NCBI GenBank assembly: GCA_037074765.1 | Contig: JBAMDO010000262.1 | Location: 1 to 64,000, forward strand | Source: Mansonella perstans | Taxonomy: Eukaryota > Nematoda > Chromadorea > Rhabditida > Onchocercidae | Length of the DNA stretch: 64,000 bases | Direction of reading: 5' to 3' | Part shown: positions 1-11,070 of the stretch, one piece after another | How the letters are laid out: each line of letters starts with the position of its first letter | Numbering within the stretch: position 1 is the stretch's first letter | Notes under the pieces: generated by a model | Told to the model about the DNA's origin: nothing | The model's input: only the letters and a program-made list of their open reading frames with translations | The model's database searches: none | Made by a program: the position numbers and the translations under genes

Positions 1-161
1 TTCTTCTCATCGGACTGTATCGGTATGATTGCTTGCAGTTATTGTTTCATAATATAATCTTTCATACAGATCATGCTTGAAATTCATCTAAATATTTCAC
101 AGTGATAGCGTCACACTCCTGTATTTGTTTTGATCAGCTACAAATCAATGAAAACCTTACA

Positions 162-170
162 GTGTTTTCT
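162..170 (+). promoter_or_regulatory. Probable spliced-leader (or intron) acceptor before the DNAJC14-like start
   Basis: TTTTCTCAG is followed 18 nt later by the first in-frame ATG of the gene. In nematodes this spacing is typical of trans-splicing of a spliced leader. An ordinary intron after an upstream 5' UTR exon would look the same, so the trans-splicing reading is inference. Confidence 0.45.
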
Positions 171-188
171 CAGGTTTTGAAACCGCCT

Positions 189-3100
189 ATGGCACCTAAC
201 AGTACTTTGGATACAATGCAACAACATCATTATCAAAACATGTACCGCCACCACCAGCAGCATCTTGGAAATTCTCCAGTTGATCCACGAATTTTTACAG
301 CTCCTCCACCAAGTATTTATTCTGGTGTTGATGAAAATGATGTACTGCATATTGATTCATACTTAACGCAACATCTCTCACTGAAGGCAGTTAAAAAGAC
401 AACAAATAGTCCAGCGTAAGTGCAAGCTTTTTATTTGTATTTTGACAGTATGATTTGTATAGTTCTACATTTGTTACACTCCCTATAAAGTATCCTACCC
501 CAAAAAAAAGCTTTCTGGTAATATTGATTATTAAGAGGGAATATAATACCATAAATTACACTATACTTCATCTAAAGATACATGGCATCACAAACATGAC
601 ATCTTGAAGTTCTCCCTATCATTTTATTTCTGTCATGTTTTCGTTTTCAAATTAAGAAGTAAATTTTTTAGTGAAGATGTCGCTTCAAACACATTTTTAC
701 CGAAAGTGAAAGAAATGGTTCAACCGCTAAGTAAAAGTTATCGAGATGCAGCTTCTAAGAAAGAGCATGTTATATCAAGTTCATTGCATTCTACTCGAAT
801 ATCAAATTCTTCAGCGATTATTCATCATAATTCAGCCATTTTTTCAGGTACTAAGATATTTTAATATGGATTGAATAGGATTAAAAGATTAACATTTTGT
901 CCTCTGGACGTATTTGTACAAAGTGTTTTAAGGATGTCCTTCGTCGAGATCAGAGCAGGCTCATAGTTAAATTTTTATTGGGTTTGCAGTCAATACAGAA
1001 AATATTATTGTGGAATGATTTGTAGCTTAAGCAGTGTTGAGGAATAAATAGAAGCTGAAGATAATCAGCTTTATTACTTGATGAATCACGTTAAAATTGA
1101 TAATTCATTGTTGATCAAATCGCATAATTAATTTAGAAGGGAAAGATGCCGATAATCAAAGTTCAAAAATTGGGACATTAGCATACGACATCAATAGAAA
1201 TCGCCAAACGATCGATGATACAGCTGTGCCGGTATCTTGTACCGTAAATGATGTTTATAGCGAGCAAAATGGTGAAACTATTCATTCTAAATGCAATGTC
1301 GCGGCAAAGAAAGGTAAAATCATTCTATAACTCGATATAATTTGGATGTTTCTCGAGAGTAATTTAAATTTTTTAACAGGTTATGGTCATGAGAAGAAAA
1401 AAGCCGACAATGAATTCCAGAAAATCACTCATAAGAAAAGCAAAGGTGTCAAGAGCAATAAAAATGATCGAGTGATCACTGATGAAGATGGTGAGTTATT
1501 CATAAATTGCATGATATTATGAATTAGTAGTGTAATCTTCTTCAATATATTATTAATAGTTGTCTGATAAATGAATTAGTTTGAGTACGAAGGCTCATTT
1601 TAATTCCCATTGCACTGTGGTGTGCATCCCAAAATAAAGACAGGTGTTTTGCCTTTAATAATACATTGTACATTGCGCTAACTTTTTAATGCAAGCTTTT
1701 TTTCAGCAAATAGTTTTGAGATATCTGCAGACCTAATTTATTCTTGTTTAAATAAAAGTGAATTCTGAACTATGGCTAATTTTTGTTTCAGCATATTGGT
1801 TTAATAATGCATTTATGGTTCTAAGGTAAATGTACAACATAGAATTAAATATATCAATCGTTGTATGATCATTGAAGGACTAGCCGGTAATCAAGCCGTG
1901 GATGCTTCCAGTCGTTTTGATGTTTTACAGTCTCTCGGTACGCAAGCCACTAATAATATTCTACGTCGCGTTGCACGTCGGCCACTGTCCTCAATGGTTA
2001 ATCATCACGAACAATCAGTGGAAGCAGTTGCATCGAAACTAAAAATTGATGATATTTCAGTGGGTATGTTTTGTCACATTTTATTTTCAACATTAAGGCA
2101 TAACTTACAATATGGTCTAATTGATTATAATTGTAGGTGTCACTTAGACGAAAGAAGCGGTAACACACACTTGACTCTTTTTCTCTTCCACAAGAATTGA
2201 CAAAAACTTACTTAACAGCAAATCGAGTTTTCTCAATACCATTAACAACAGATTTTGTATTTGAAATACGCTTTGACAGCATTATGAATGAACGGATAAT
2301 TTGGACGACGTTATATATCTATTTATATATATATATGTATATATTTCTAGAAAGTACAGAAAGAGTTGATAAAGATGAGAGCACATTGACGGAAGACAAA
2401 ACGAGGGAATTCAATCAAAATGGAATTAAGTCTTCAGGCTTCTGTTCTACTCAGCGTAATGGTAGGTTGTTTTTTTCTTTTCTTTTTAGCGGAAATCATA
2501 CTGATCTTTTTAGTCTCATTTTCCATATTAGAATTCTGTACAATCTGTGTTATATTGATTTTTTTGGCTGTGCTCATCGAAGTTTATTTTGCGGTTTATA
2601 GTAACTATGTATTGGTTATGACTATCGGCTTTTACGGTCTCTTAGGAAAGCTTGATCATCTCAGCTCATCGAAAACAGCTCTCTGTGGATTATGTAAAGT
2701 AATCGTTAATAGAAGCTATTCTTCCACATCTTGGAAATTTATCTTTAATTAGCCACAACACTGTATCTATATAGCTAAATCTACTTCAGATCTTTTAATT
2801 CTGGCATTTACAAAATTTCATAAAATAAATTTTGGGTAATGCAGAGTGCATGGATTTTTTTTTGCTTTGAAAAGGATTTAAATCATAAATTTTTTTCGCA
2901 GTATTCAAAAAAATGATTGGTACTCGTCGTGAGCTGAATGTGCAAGTACCGACTGATTCTGCGAGATGCAGCCGAAAACAGCGTAATTTGATCAAGAAAC
3001 GTCAAAGTAATGTAGCAAATTACATAAGTATGTTTTAAATTTTGTCAATCATATTTATCATTTCTGAATTTTGGTGCCGGGTCGAGTATACTTGCTGATT

Positions 3101-6100
3101 CGTGATTTTATTTCGTGATTTCACATATTTTCGATATATTTTAGATATTATGGTATCGATTGTATTTTCCATCATCAAGCATGCTGTTCAATGGATTTTA
3201 AATCTTTTATGGGATATATCGTTACAACTATGGGATATTACCTTATATACGTATGTGAAATCTTATAAATAATTGTAAATGGAGTTTACATTTGATCTCA
3301 CTATATATAACATTCCGATCTCCTTATAATTTGAGAATAACAATTGCCTAATTAGTTAATAGCTATTGGAAAACATTCCATGAAGTTGTTAATTTTAAAT
3401 TTGTGACAGGTAAAGATTAAGGAATCATAAGCTTAGAAGAACTGGAATTGTTTTACTATGATTAGTTGTTGCGGTTTAAAATATTTTTTAAGTGTAGAGG
3501 AAAGAAAGGAATGCAAGAAATAAATGGAAAGCAGTTTGGATCATTTGAAAAATTGTATTTTAATGTTCTTTTGACGAATTTTTTATAAATTATCATTAAT
3601 TTAAAATTTATGTTGAATTGTTTTCTAGAATTGTGGCTGGTTATGCTAATATTATTTTCAACTGCCAACGATGCTGGTATTCTACATTAGATGCGCAGAG
3701 GTAATTTTTTTGCAAACAACTTTGTTCTTTATACTTTACTCTTTCACTGGGGATCCACTTCTTTTTCATTAATTAGTTTCCTTTAATTAATTAGTTTTGG
3801 ATATCAGAAATGGATTATTTTAAATTCATAGCTTTATTTCGTATTATATTGCATATGTTTACGAAATAGATAAGCGGCACTTAGAAAGCGTTACAAAGAT
3901 ATAGAAATCTTAAAAGTAAAATGATTGGTTGTTTACATGCTTAAATTTTAATACATCTTTTTAAATTTGAACAAATTTGAAGGGTTTTTAGTTCTTTTTC
4001 ATTGCTTGATTCTTTAAACAGAAAATGTTGGGAAAATATTCGATTGCTCAATATAAAAAGAATATGGACGAGTCAAGAGAAGGCTATTGAGTGGGGTCTA
4101 CATGAAAATATTCAGCTGCCGGTAACAGGTGAATTTTAAACCGCAGTCTTTGTTTTTCAATGAAATCATGATTACTTATTGTTCTCAGATATTTTCCTTC
4201 ATTTTCCTTAATTTTGTTTGATTTATTATGATTTCGTGGTCAGATTTATTTTCTAAAATAAGCTCTTAAAATCAAATGAATGATGAAGTTATTTTAAACT
4301 AAGGTACGATATTGTTGGGAAATTCTCGCTGAAGTTTTCTCTCACTTTTTCATTTTACACTATTTAATAATCGTTTTGAGGAGAAGAAGCAATGGAACGA
4401 ATTTTGAAATGTCGTGGATGTGATGCCTATATGATATTAGGTTTAAGGGCTGACTGTAAGGATGATGATATTAAGCGATATTATAAAAAGCAAGCTGTTT
4501 TGGTTCATCCTGATAAGGTTTCACTTTTCATTTTCATATTTCTATATGTAGGTCAAATAAATCTGCAAATTCTATTGCATTTATTTGTTAATTTGAGTCA
4601 CTTGAAAGTTCCATCATGTCATTGCAGTTAATGAAAATAAATTTCAGTAGTTTGGACTGAAATATTCTGTTTCTGTATTACAGATAAATTGATCGGTAAT
4701 TTTGCAGAATCATTTAAGTGGTGCAGATGAAGCTTTCAAGATTCTTTCGAGGGCTTTTGAAGCGATTGGTACACCGGATGTTCGGAAGAAATATAATATC
4801 GCCAATTTACATAGAAATCCACTGGTTATGATCTATTATTATTTCTGAATTATTTACCCTGATATTTTTTTTTTAGTAAAAAGTTCCACAACATTCTATC
4901 GTTCACTATGATCACATAAGAAGTAGCTCTTCTGATCTTCATATTTAACTTGTGTAAGAGAAATAGGAGCTTATTTTAGCTTATCATTTTTTGAAAAAAA
5001 AACTTGTCATTACGGAATAAATCTTATAATGCAGTGATGCTTAATACCCTCAAACTAGATCATTTTTCTACAAATAGAAATTGCTGGAAACTTTACCGAG
5101 TTTAGAAGTTTAAATCTCTGGAAAAGTTTTTTTAAAATTTTCTAATCTTTTGCAGCACAAGGAAATGGAAGAATTATGGGAGCGCTTATGCGAGAAGATG
5201 AACGAAGCGCGAAATGCGATGTACTGCGACTGTGGTAATAAGCATACACGGATACCAGTAGAAAGCATTCGAGCTTCAGAAGCTCGTTACTGTAAGAAGT
5301 GCAAACTTCGTCATCCCGCTAAACATGTATGACTTTCTTTATATTTCAATAAATACATGTTCTGACATAGTTGATGGGTAAATTGAAACTAGTAGTTTTA
5401 ATGATTGAACATTTTTTATTATAATTTCTGATTACGCTAGAGTGTATTCACCAAAAGAGTTGTAGAGCACTCTGTACGACTTAAGGATTCCCATTATTGC
5501 TATTATTGTTATCTGTGTACTTTTGATATATGTGTGAAATGACTAAAATGTTGTCATATTTCAGAATGATATTTGGGCAGAGACTCGTTTGGGTGGCTTT
5601 ATTTGGGTCTACTATGCATGTTTAGATGGTGTTATTTATGATATTACGCAGTGGGCTACGTGTTCGGTGCTAATTCGTTTCTTTTTCTTTTCATTTATTT
5701 GGCTTATCCTTAACATAAAGTGACAAGTAAATCCGGAGATTTCGCTCAAAAATTTTCCTAAAAGATTTTAATAAGTTAATACAACTAACTCAGTGACTTT
5801 CCCTGATTAATTAGTTATAATTAGAATAATATAAATAATATAGTTTGAAATAAAAAAGATCTGAAATATCCGTGATTTTTATTTATTGCTGTTAGGATGT
5901 TAGGAATAATGTGATTTTAATATAAGTAATCAATCCATTGTTTGATTTTTATGACATCTTTTTTCAGAGTAATCATTTGAAGCATATGAAAGCCAACAGT
6001 CATATGGTTCAGTATCGTTTAGTAACAACAGCCGGATCACCAATAAACAAAAATCCGTTGAAACAAACTAAAACTGGGTATATCTCTTTTATGTAATTTA

Positions 6101-6621
6101 CATATTTACTACTTTTCGATATGAATAAATTGCAGATATGGTCAGAGTTTAAACATGAAGAAATTCTTATAAGCTTTGAGAAGAGTGAGAAACATGATGT
6201 GCCATGTACTGAGTTGTTGAATTAAGAATGAAGAAGTTAATGTCAGAAGTGGATACAGTAGTTAATAAACGCTCGTAATAAGAAAAGACTACAATTCATT
6301 ATCTATTCTGAAACGAAGCCAGAGAAAATGAGACCTAATCATACACGTTTTTCTCAGTGAATTTCGTGGCATCTTATTCAGTCGTTTGTTTTTTACTTTT
6401 TTTTCCTATATCTTAATTATAGAGAAGAAAGGCATGAGTACGATAATTTTTGCTCTTATAATCGAGGAGGATTGGATGATGATGGATGTAATTGTTCGGT
6501 GTCTCTTGGTTTCGGTACTCCGGCTACAGCATCGCAGCAAGCATCTTATCGTCCACCGGATAGGAACCCGTTAAACAATGATCGACCGCGTCGTGCTGGA
6601 AGACGTCGAAGGCAGCGCTAA
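189..6621 (+). CDS. DNAJC14: DNAJC14-like J-domain membrane co-chaperone (J domain + Jiv90), 16 exons
   Basis: Exons read as 189-415, 672-847, 1137-1313, 1380-1490, 1884-2063, 2351-2461, 2902-3027, 3145-3250, 3629-3700, 4022-4128, 4381-4517, 4708-4824, 5156-5326, 5565-5666, 5968-6077 and 6423-6621. Phase is kept at all 15 junctions, giving about 742 residues, close to the ~700 of vertebrate DNAJC14. The N-terminal ~330 residues are polar and low-complexity (His/Gln-rich start, Lys/Ser/Asn-rich middle). Exon 3145-3250 encodes a hydrophobic, Trp-containing membrane segment. The J domain lies near residues 470-545 with the diagnostic HPD at about 507-509 (VLVHPDK), which stimulates Hsp70 ATPase. 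The Jiv90 domain follows (about 550-650), with paired Cys such as MYCDCGNKH and CKKCKLRH that suggest zinc binding. The C-terminus is Arg-rich ([10 protein letters not shown]). Known relatives are ER-membrane co-chaperones that help membrane-protein export. The start at 189 follows a TTTTCTCAG acceptor by 18 nt. The least certain acceptor is the one before 1884. Confidence 0.88.
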
Positions 6622-8333
6622 AGCAACTATTTTCCAAATTTCGAAAATTCGTTTTTAAAAGATTACATTACATTGTGTTGAATTTTTTTAATATATACTT
6701 TTCTTAATGATTACTTAAAAATTATTCTGCTAAAAAATTAGCGGTAACACAATAAGATTACCTATAGATCTTAAGCTTATTAGGTTCTGGAAAGGTCAAT
6801 AAATACAAAGATGGAAGATGATTGTCCTTAATTCATAGTTTGAGGTAGATCTTCCTGATGTTTTCAGACAACATGGAAATATTTTAAAAAATTTTGGCAT
6901 AGTAATTAGCAAAGCTATCTGGCGTTCTAATAGAATCTCTTCAAGTACACCAACATAGAGTTAGATCGATGTTCTATCTGCTTTTATTGTGTGCTAGTAT
7001 TTTTTATAGACAGAAACCCAGTATTGCCTCATATGATATATCCAAAGTGCGAAATATGATCATAATAATTTATGTGTTTTTTAACATAAATTTTAATTTA
7101 ACAAAATTAGCGAATGGATTCGATATGCGGTGTGAAAATTGCAGGAAAATACCGCAGAAAATGTAATATATTTTGAATTTTGAGAGATTTTAATTTGATC
7201 ATTCACTATTTACCAGAATGCCTTTGTTTACTGGTTGCTAACTTTAAAAAATTGATTTTTTTTTGTTGTGTTGTTCGATATCTCTGATTAAAATGAATCA
7301 GTATTTTTATGAATGCAAAGAAAATGTACAGTTGAAAAAATCAAAAAAAAAAGAGATAGAAACAAAGTTATTATTACATGAATAATAAGTTGGAAAAGAT
7401 GGATGACATTTGTGCAAATTTTAAATGGATAAGATTTTTTTGAAATTACCAAGACACTGATGATTGGATTCTTATCAGAAAAGAAAATATTACAAAGATA
7501 TTTGCATAATATTCGAAATATAATTTAAGAATACTGTTAAACATATTTTGCATATACGATGTATTTTGTCATAGGTGAACTTATTCAACAATAATAGATA
7601 AATAGTGGAAATTTTTCTCTTTTTACACATATATTTTCACCTATGACCATTGTGACATTACTGATGATAATGGAAGGCAGCAGTTCAAAAATGAGGTAGT
7701 AATAATGAGTAATTTCAATAAAGAATAGGAACAATATCAAATATTCAGATATAATAATTAATTCATGCAGGAATATTTCAAGTAAAAATATTTTAAAAGG
7801 AAGAAAGAATGTTTTGATTATAAAAGTGTGGAACAAACTGTTATCATGTATAAGTTTAAAATTTAAATTCAATTTAAAAAAAGTTTAATTCACTTGAAAA
7901 AATTTGGTCTTTTTTTTTTAAAAGAAAAATTCTTTTTTTAATTGTTATATTATTCAAACATCAAATGATTTCAAAAGATATTTAAATTGATTAATCACTT
8001 TTTCACCATATGTATATAAAATGAAAATGACAATTATGATGAAAATTATGATAAAATGACCATTGATAATTATTGATTAAGTATAATTTTGAATGGACGT
8101 TTATGATTTTTTTATATAAAATAATTATCATTAAGTTGATAGCTATCATAACTGATAATTAATTTTTGAATTATTTCTTCGCAATAACGACAATTACACT
8201 GTTTGAGAGTGAATGGGCTTAAAAAAAAGAAAGCATGCAAATTTTGCATAATTATGCAAAAAAAAAATCACGCATGCATTATTATTACTATGTTATTTCA
8301 TATATGATTGCTTGGAAAATACAAGCTAATATT
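6622..8333. other. Intergenic, no gene seen
   Basis: AT-rich DNA with poly-A/poly-T runs. The short open frames here are biased to Ile/Leu/Phe/Lys/Asn, have no recognisable domain and no pairing of splice sites that keeps phase. The first few hundred bases probably hold the 3' UTR of the DNAJC14-like gene. Confidence 0.6.
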
Positions 8334-8543
8334 AAGTGCCAAGAAATGTTGCAATGCAAATTAATGTTTAAGTGCCAAGAAATGTTGCAATACAAATTAA
8401 TGTTTAAGTGCCAAGATGTTACAATGCAAATTAATGTTTAAGTGCCAAGAAATGTTGCAATGCAAATTAATGTTTAAGTGCCAAGATGTTGCAATGCAAA
8501 TTAATGTTTAAGTGCCAAGATGTTGCAATGCAAATTAATGTTT
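8334..8543. repeat. Minisatellite, six copies of a 36/34-nt unit
   Basis: Six head-to-tail copies starting AAGTGCCAAG and ending AATTAATGTTT lie at 8334, 8370, 8406, 8440, 8476 and 8510, with a broken seventh start at 8544. Copies 1, 2 and 4 are 36 nt and copies 3, 5 and 6 are 34 nt, differing by two A after AAGTGCCAAG. The copies are otherwise nearly identical, so the array is young or homogenised. A short open frame runs through the first copies, but the 34-nt units break it, so I do not call it coding. Confidence 0.9.
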
Positions 8544-8640
8544 AAGTGCCAAAATTTTCTGTGCCAAAAATATCATGTCTTATTAATCTCGAATTCAATC
8601 ATACTAACAAATTTAAAAAAAAGAATGTCACAGCTAAATG

Positions 8641-8696
8641 AAATTTCGGTGTCACAGTTAAATGAAGTTTCGATGTTATAGTTAAATGAAATTTTG
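8641..8696. repeat. Short tandem repeat, about three 23-nt units
   Basis: Three degenerate copies built on TGAAATTTCGGTGTCACAGT and TAAA. They lie about 100 nt after the minisatellite at 8334-8543 but share no sequence with it. Confidence 0.6.
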
Positions 8697-8811
8697 GGAT
8701 AATTGTTGTATACGCAGGTTTTGGTTAATTATTATAAATGTTGAAAATGATGTGAGAGGAAGCTTTAGCAGTATTTGAGCTAGCAATGCTATTAAAAAAT
8801 TTAAAAATAAT

Positions 8812-8940
8812 TGTGTATGTATGTACGTGTATGTGTATGTGTGTTTGCTTGTGTATGTTACGGTCTATGTGTGTGCATTTGTGTATGGATAATATGTTTG
8901 CATGTCGATGTATGTATGTGCATGTTTATATGTCAACAAG
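8812..8940. repeat. GT/GTAT-rich simple sequence
   Basis: Interspersed TGTATG, TGTGTG and TGCATG words fill this stretch. The Met/Cys/Val-rich open frame through it is a by-product of the simple repeat. A similar block lies at about 49107-49190. Confidence 0.8.
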
Positions 8941-9227
8941 AATAAAAAATATTGTTTTTTTTAACAACAAAAATATTATTCTGTAATAATGAAATATCCC
9001 AATTTATGGTTTATTATATTACCTGTAAATTTCATTCTAAACAAAAAATATTTCAATAATTAAAAGGTTCTAATATTCATTAATTTATTTTTTCTTTTTA
9101 AATTTTAAATTATTATCCAGGTAACTAACCCGAACTCCATTCTTTCATAAACCATAAGCAAATAGATACTATCATTGTTTTTTCGATCATTGGAGAAATT
9201 CTCTTTTCTAAATAATTTATACCATAT

Positions 9228-9345
9228 TTTGTTGCTATTGCTATTGTTGCTGTTGTTGTTAGTAGTAGTAGTAGTAGTCGCAATAGTAGTACTAGCAATA
9301 GTAGTAGCAATAGTTGTAGTAGTATAGTAGTAGTAGTACTTCGTT
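9228..9345. repeat. (TAG/GTT)n trinucleotide microsatellite
   Basis: Mixed GTT, GTA and TAG trinucleotide runs. The reverse strand reads as Thr/Asn/Leu homopolymer tracts, which explains the open frames there. Confidence 0.9.
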
Positions 9346-9867
9346 TGGAAAATACAGAAGTTAATGCAAGCGTAGACTTTTCGGACTTTCCTCATAAGCG
9401 TAAATAGTACCAGTGAAAGTTGGATCTTTTCGCCATTGCTGCAAATCAATCTAATTAATTAATAGCAATTATTATTATCAAATACTTGCTATACTATAAA
9501 ATTAGAGCAGAAAAAAATTTCAATAATTTATATTCTTTATCACTAAATGCTAAAATGTTCTCATTTTATTGAAACAGTAATTTTAAATTCAAAAAAAAAG
9601 ACTAATTGATATAAAATTTTTTAAAAATTAATCGTAGTACATATTTTTAATATGCTTTGGTTAAAAATTCGTTCCCTTTCATGAAAAATTTAAAATTCAT
9701 TTCCGTAAAAAATTTCTTGCTAATTACTGTAATCAATTTCAACAATCAATCAAATTTAATACTGCAAAGAAAATGAAATTTATTTCATACTTGAAATTTT
9801 TTACACTTCTCATTTGTTGTAGTTATAATTTAATAAATATGTAAATATGCGTAATTTAATTAGCTAA

Positions 9868-10235
9868 TGGTAAGAGCTAATCATAAATTATTCAACAGAT
9901 AAAAAAATATTGAATAATTTGGTAATTAAAAATAGAATTAGGACTGAAATTGATTGAATTAGCCTGATTTAAATAGTTATTGATTTAGTTAGGAATTGAT
10001 TCAATTACCACTTTTTTATTTAAAAAAGCTAATCACAAATTATTTGATAGACAAAAAAAACATTGGGTAGTTGGTAATTAAAAATAATGCTAGGGCTAGA
10101 ATTGATTTAATTAGTTATCGATTTAATTACCATTTTTCTTTATATTATAAAAGCTAACAAAATTATTTCATAGATAAAAAAAGTATTGAGTGGTTTGGTA
10201 ATTAAAAATAATACTAGGACTGGAATTAATATAGA
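9868..10235. repeat. Decayed tandem repeat, about three units of ~120-155 nt
   Basis: Three successive blocks share the same order of words. Each begins with an AGCTAA(T)CA-like start before an AAATTATT word, then carries GATA(G)A(C/T)AAAAAAA, ATTG near TTTGGTAATTAAAAATA, and TAGG(A/G)CT(A/G)(A/G)AATT. They start near 9870, 10028 and 10150. Copies differ by many substitutions and small indels, so the array is old. No gene is seen in the surrounding DNA up to the prominin 3' end. Confidence 0.7.
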
Positions 10236-11070
10236 TTGATATTTAATAAATTTCAAAAAATTGATTAATTTTTTTATTTCGAATTTAAACAGTCAGATAA
10301 TTTACATAAAACTAAATTTTCATTGATTAATATCCATCATTGATATGCAAATATGAATAAAACGCTTAAAATGTAAATTGGATCGATAGAAAGAAATAAT
10401 TAATATTTATATGATTGGATTGCTTACAGAAAGACACAAATTAATTTTATGAATTATTTTGTAAAAATTCAAGAAAAACGAGGAAGAATTGATTAATGAT
10501 TTAATTACTATCAAATGATAAATTCATGTTTTTTCTAAAAAAATATTTGAAATTAAATGAGCCCAAAAAAAAGAAAGCAAAGCAGTGCTCTTTTATGAGA
10601 TTTTAAACATGGGAATTAATTACTATAAATGTGATATGAGTTGGAAATATTATTAATTTGTATGTTCTCTTTTCATTTATTTGATTTGTAATTATATTTA
10701 TTGTCGAATTGAATGTAACAGTATTTTTTGGGAAATTCTGGAAGATTTTTTTCCAAAACGAAATTTTCAAAAGTTCTTTTCAAATTGATTTTTGTCTTTT
10801 TGAATAAAATAAATTTTTTTTGGTGAAATTTTTACAATTTTGATTTATTAGATAAATTTAAAAAAAATAAAGTTGCTACCTTTATATTTCCCACCAGATT
10901 TTTCTGTTTCATTTTTACAATGCAAATTTCAAATTTCATTTATTTATTTTTTTGAATTTAAAGCATATCAATTAGACAACTTAAAAAGATGGAAACATTG
11001 AGTAGTTGAATATGAGTGAAATTTTTTGTTAATTTTAAAGGTTTTCAAATTTTTAATTAAATACTGAATT

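Noticed and set aside
2420..2752. 110-residue hydrophobic open frame inside the DNAJC14-like gene
   Set aside because: It starts within the exon 2351-2461 in another frame and then runs through the intron. The exon joins 2902 in phase, so the hydrophobic reading is intronic.
8334..8543. Regular repeat array resembling a CRISPR
   Set aside because: Units abut with no unique spacers, and the surrounding genome is eukaryotic with spliced genes.
8786..8986. Cys/Met-rich small protein
   Set aside because: Entirely explained by GT/GTAT simple sequence.
9105..9449. Thr/Asn-repeat protein on the minus strand
   Set aside because: Translation of a trinucleotide microsatellite.
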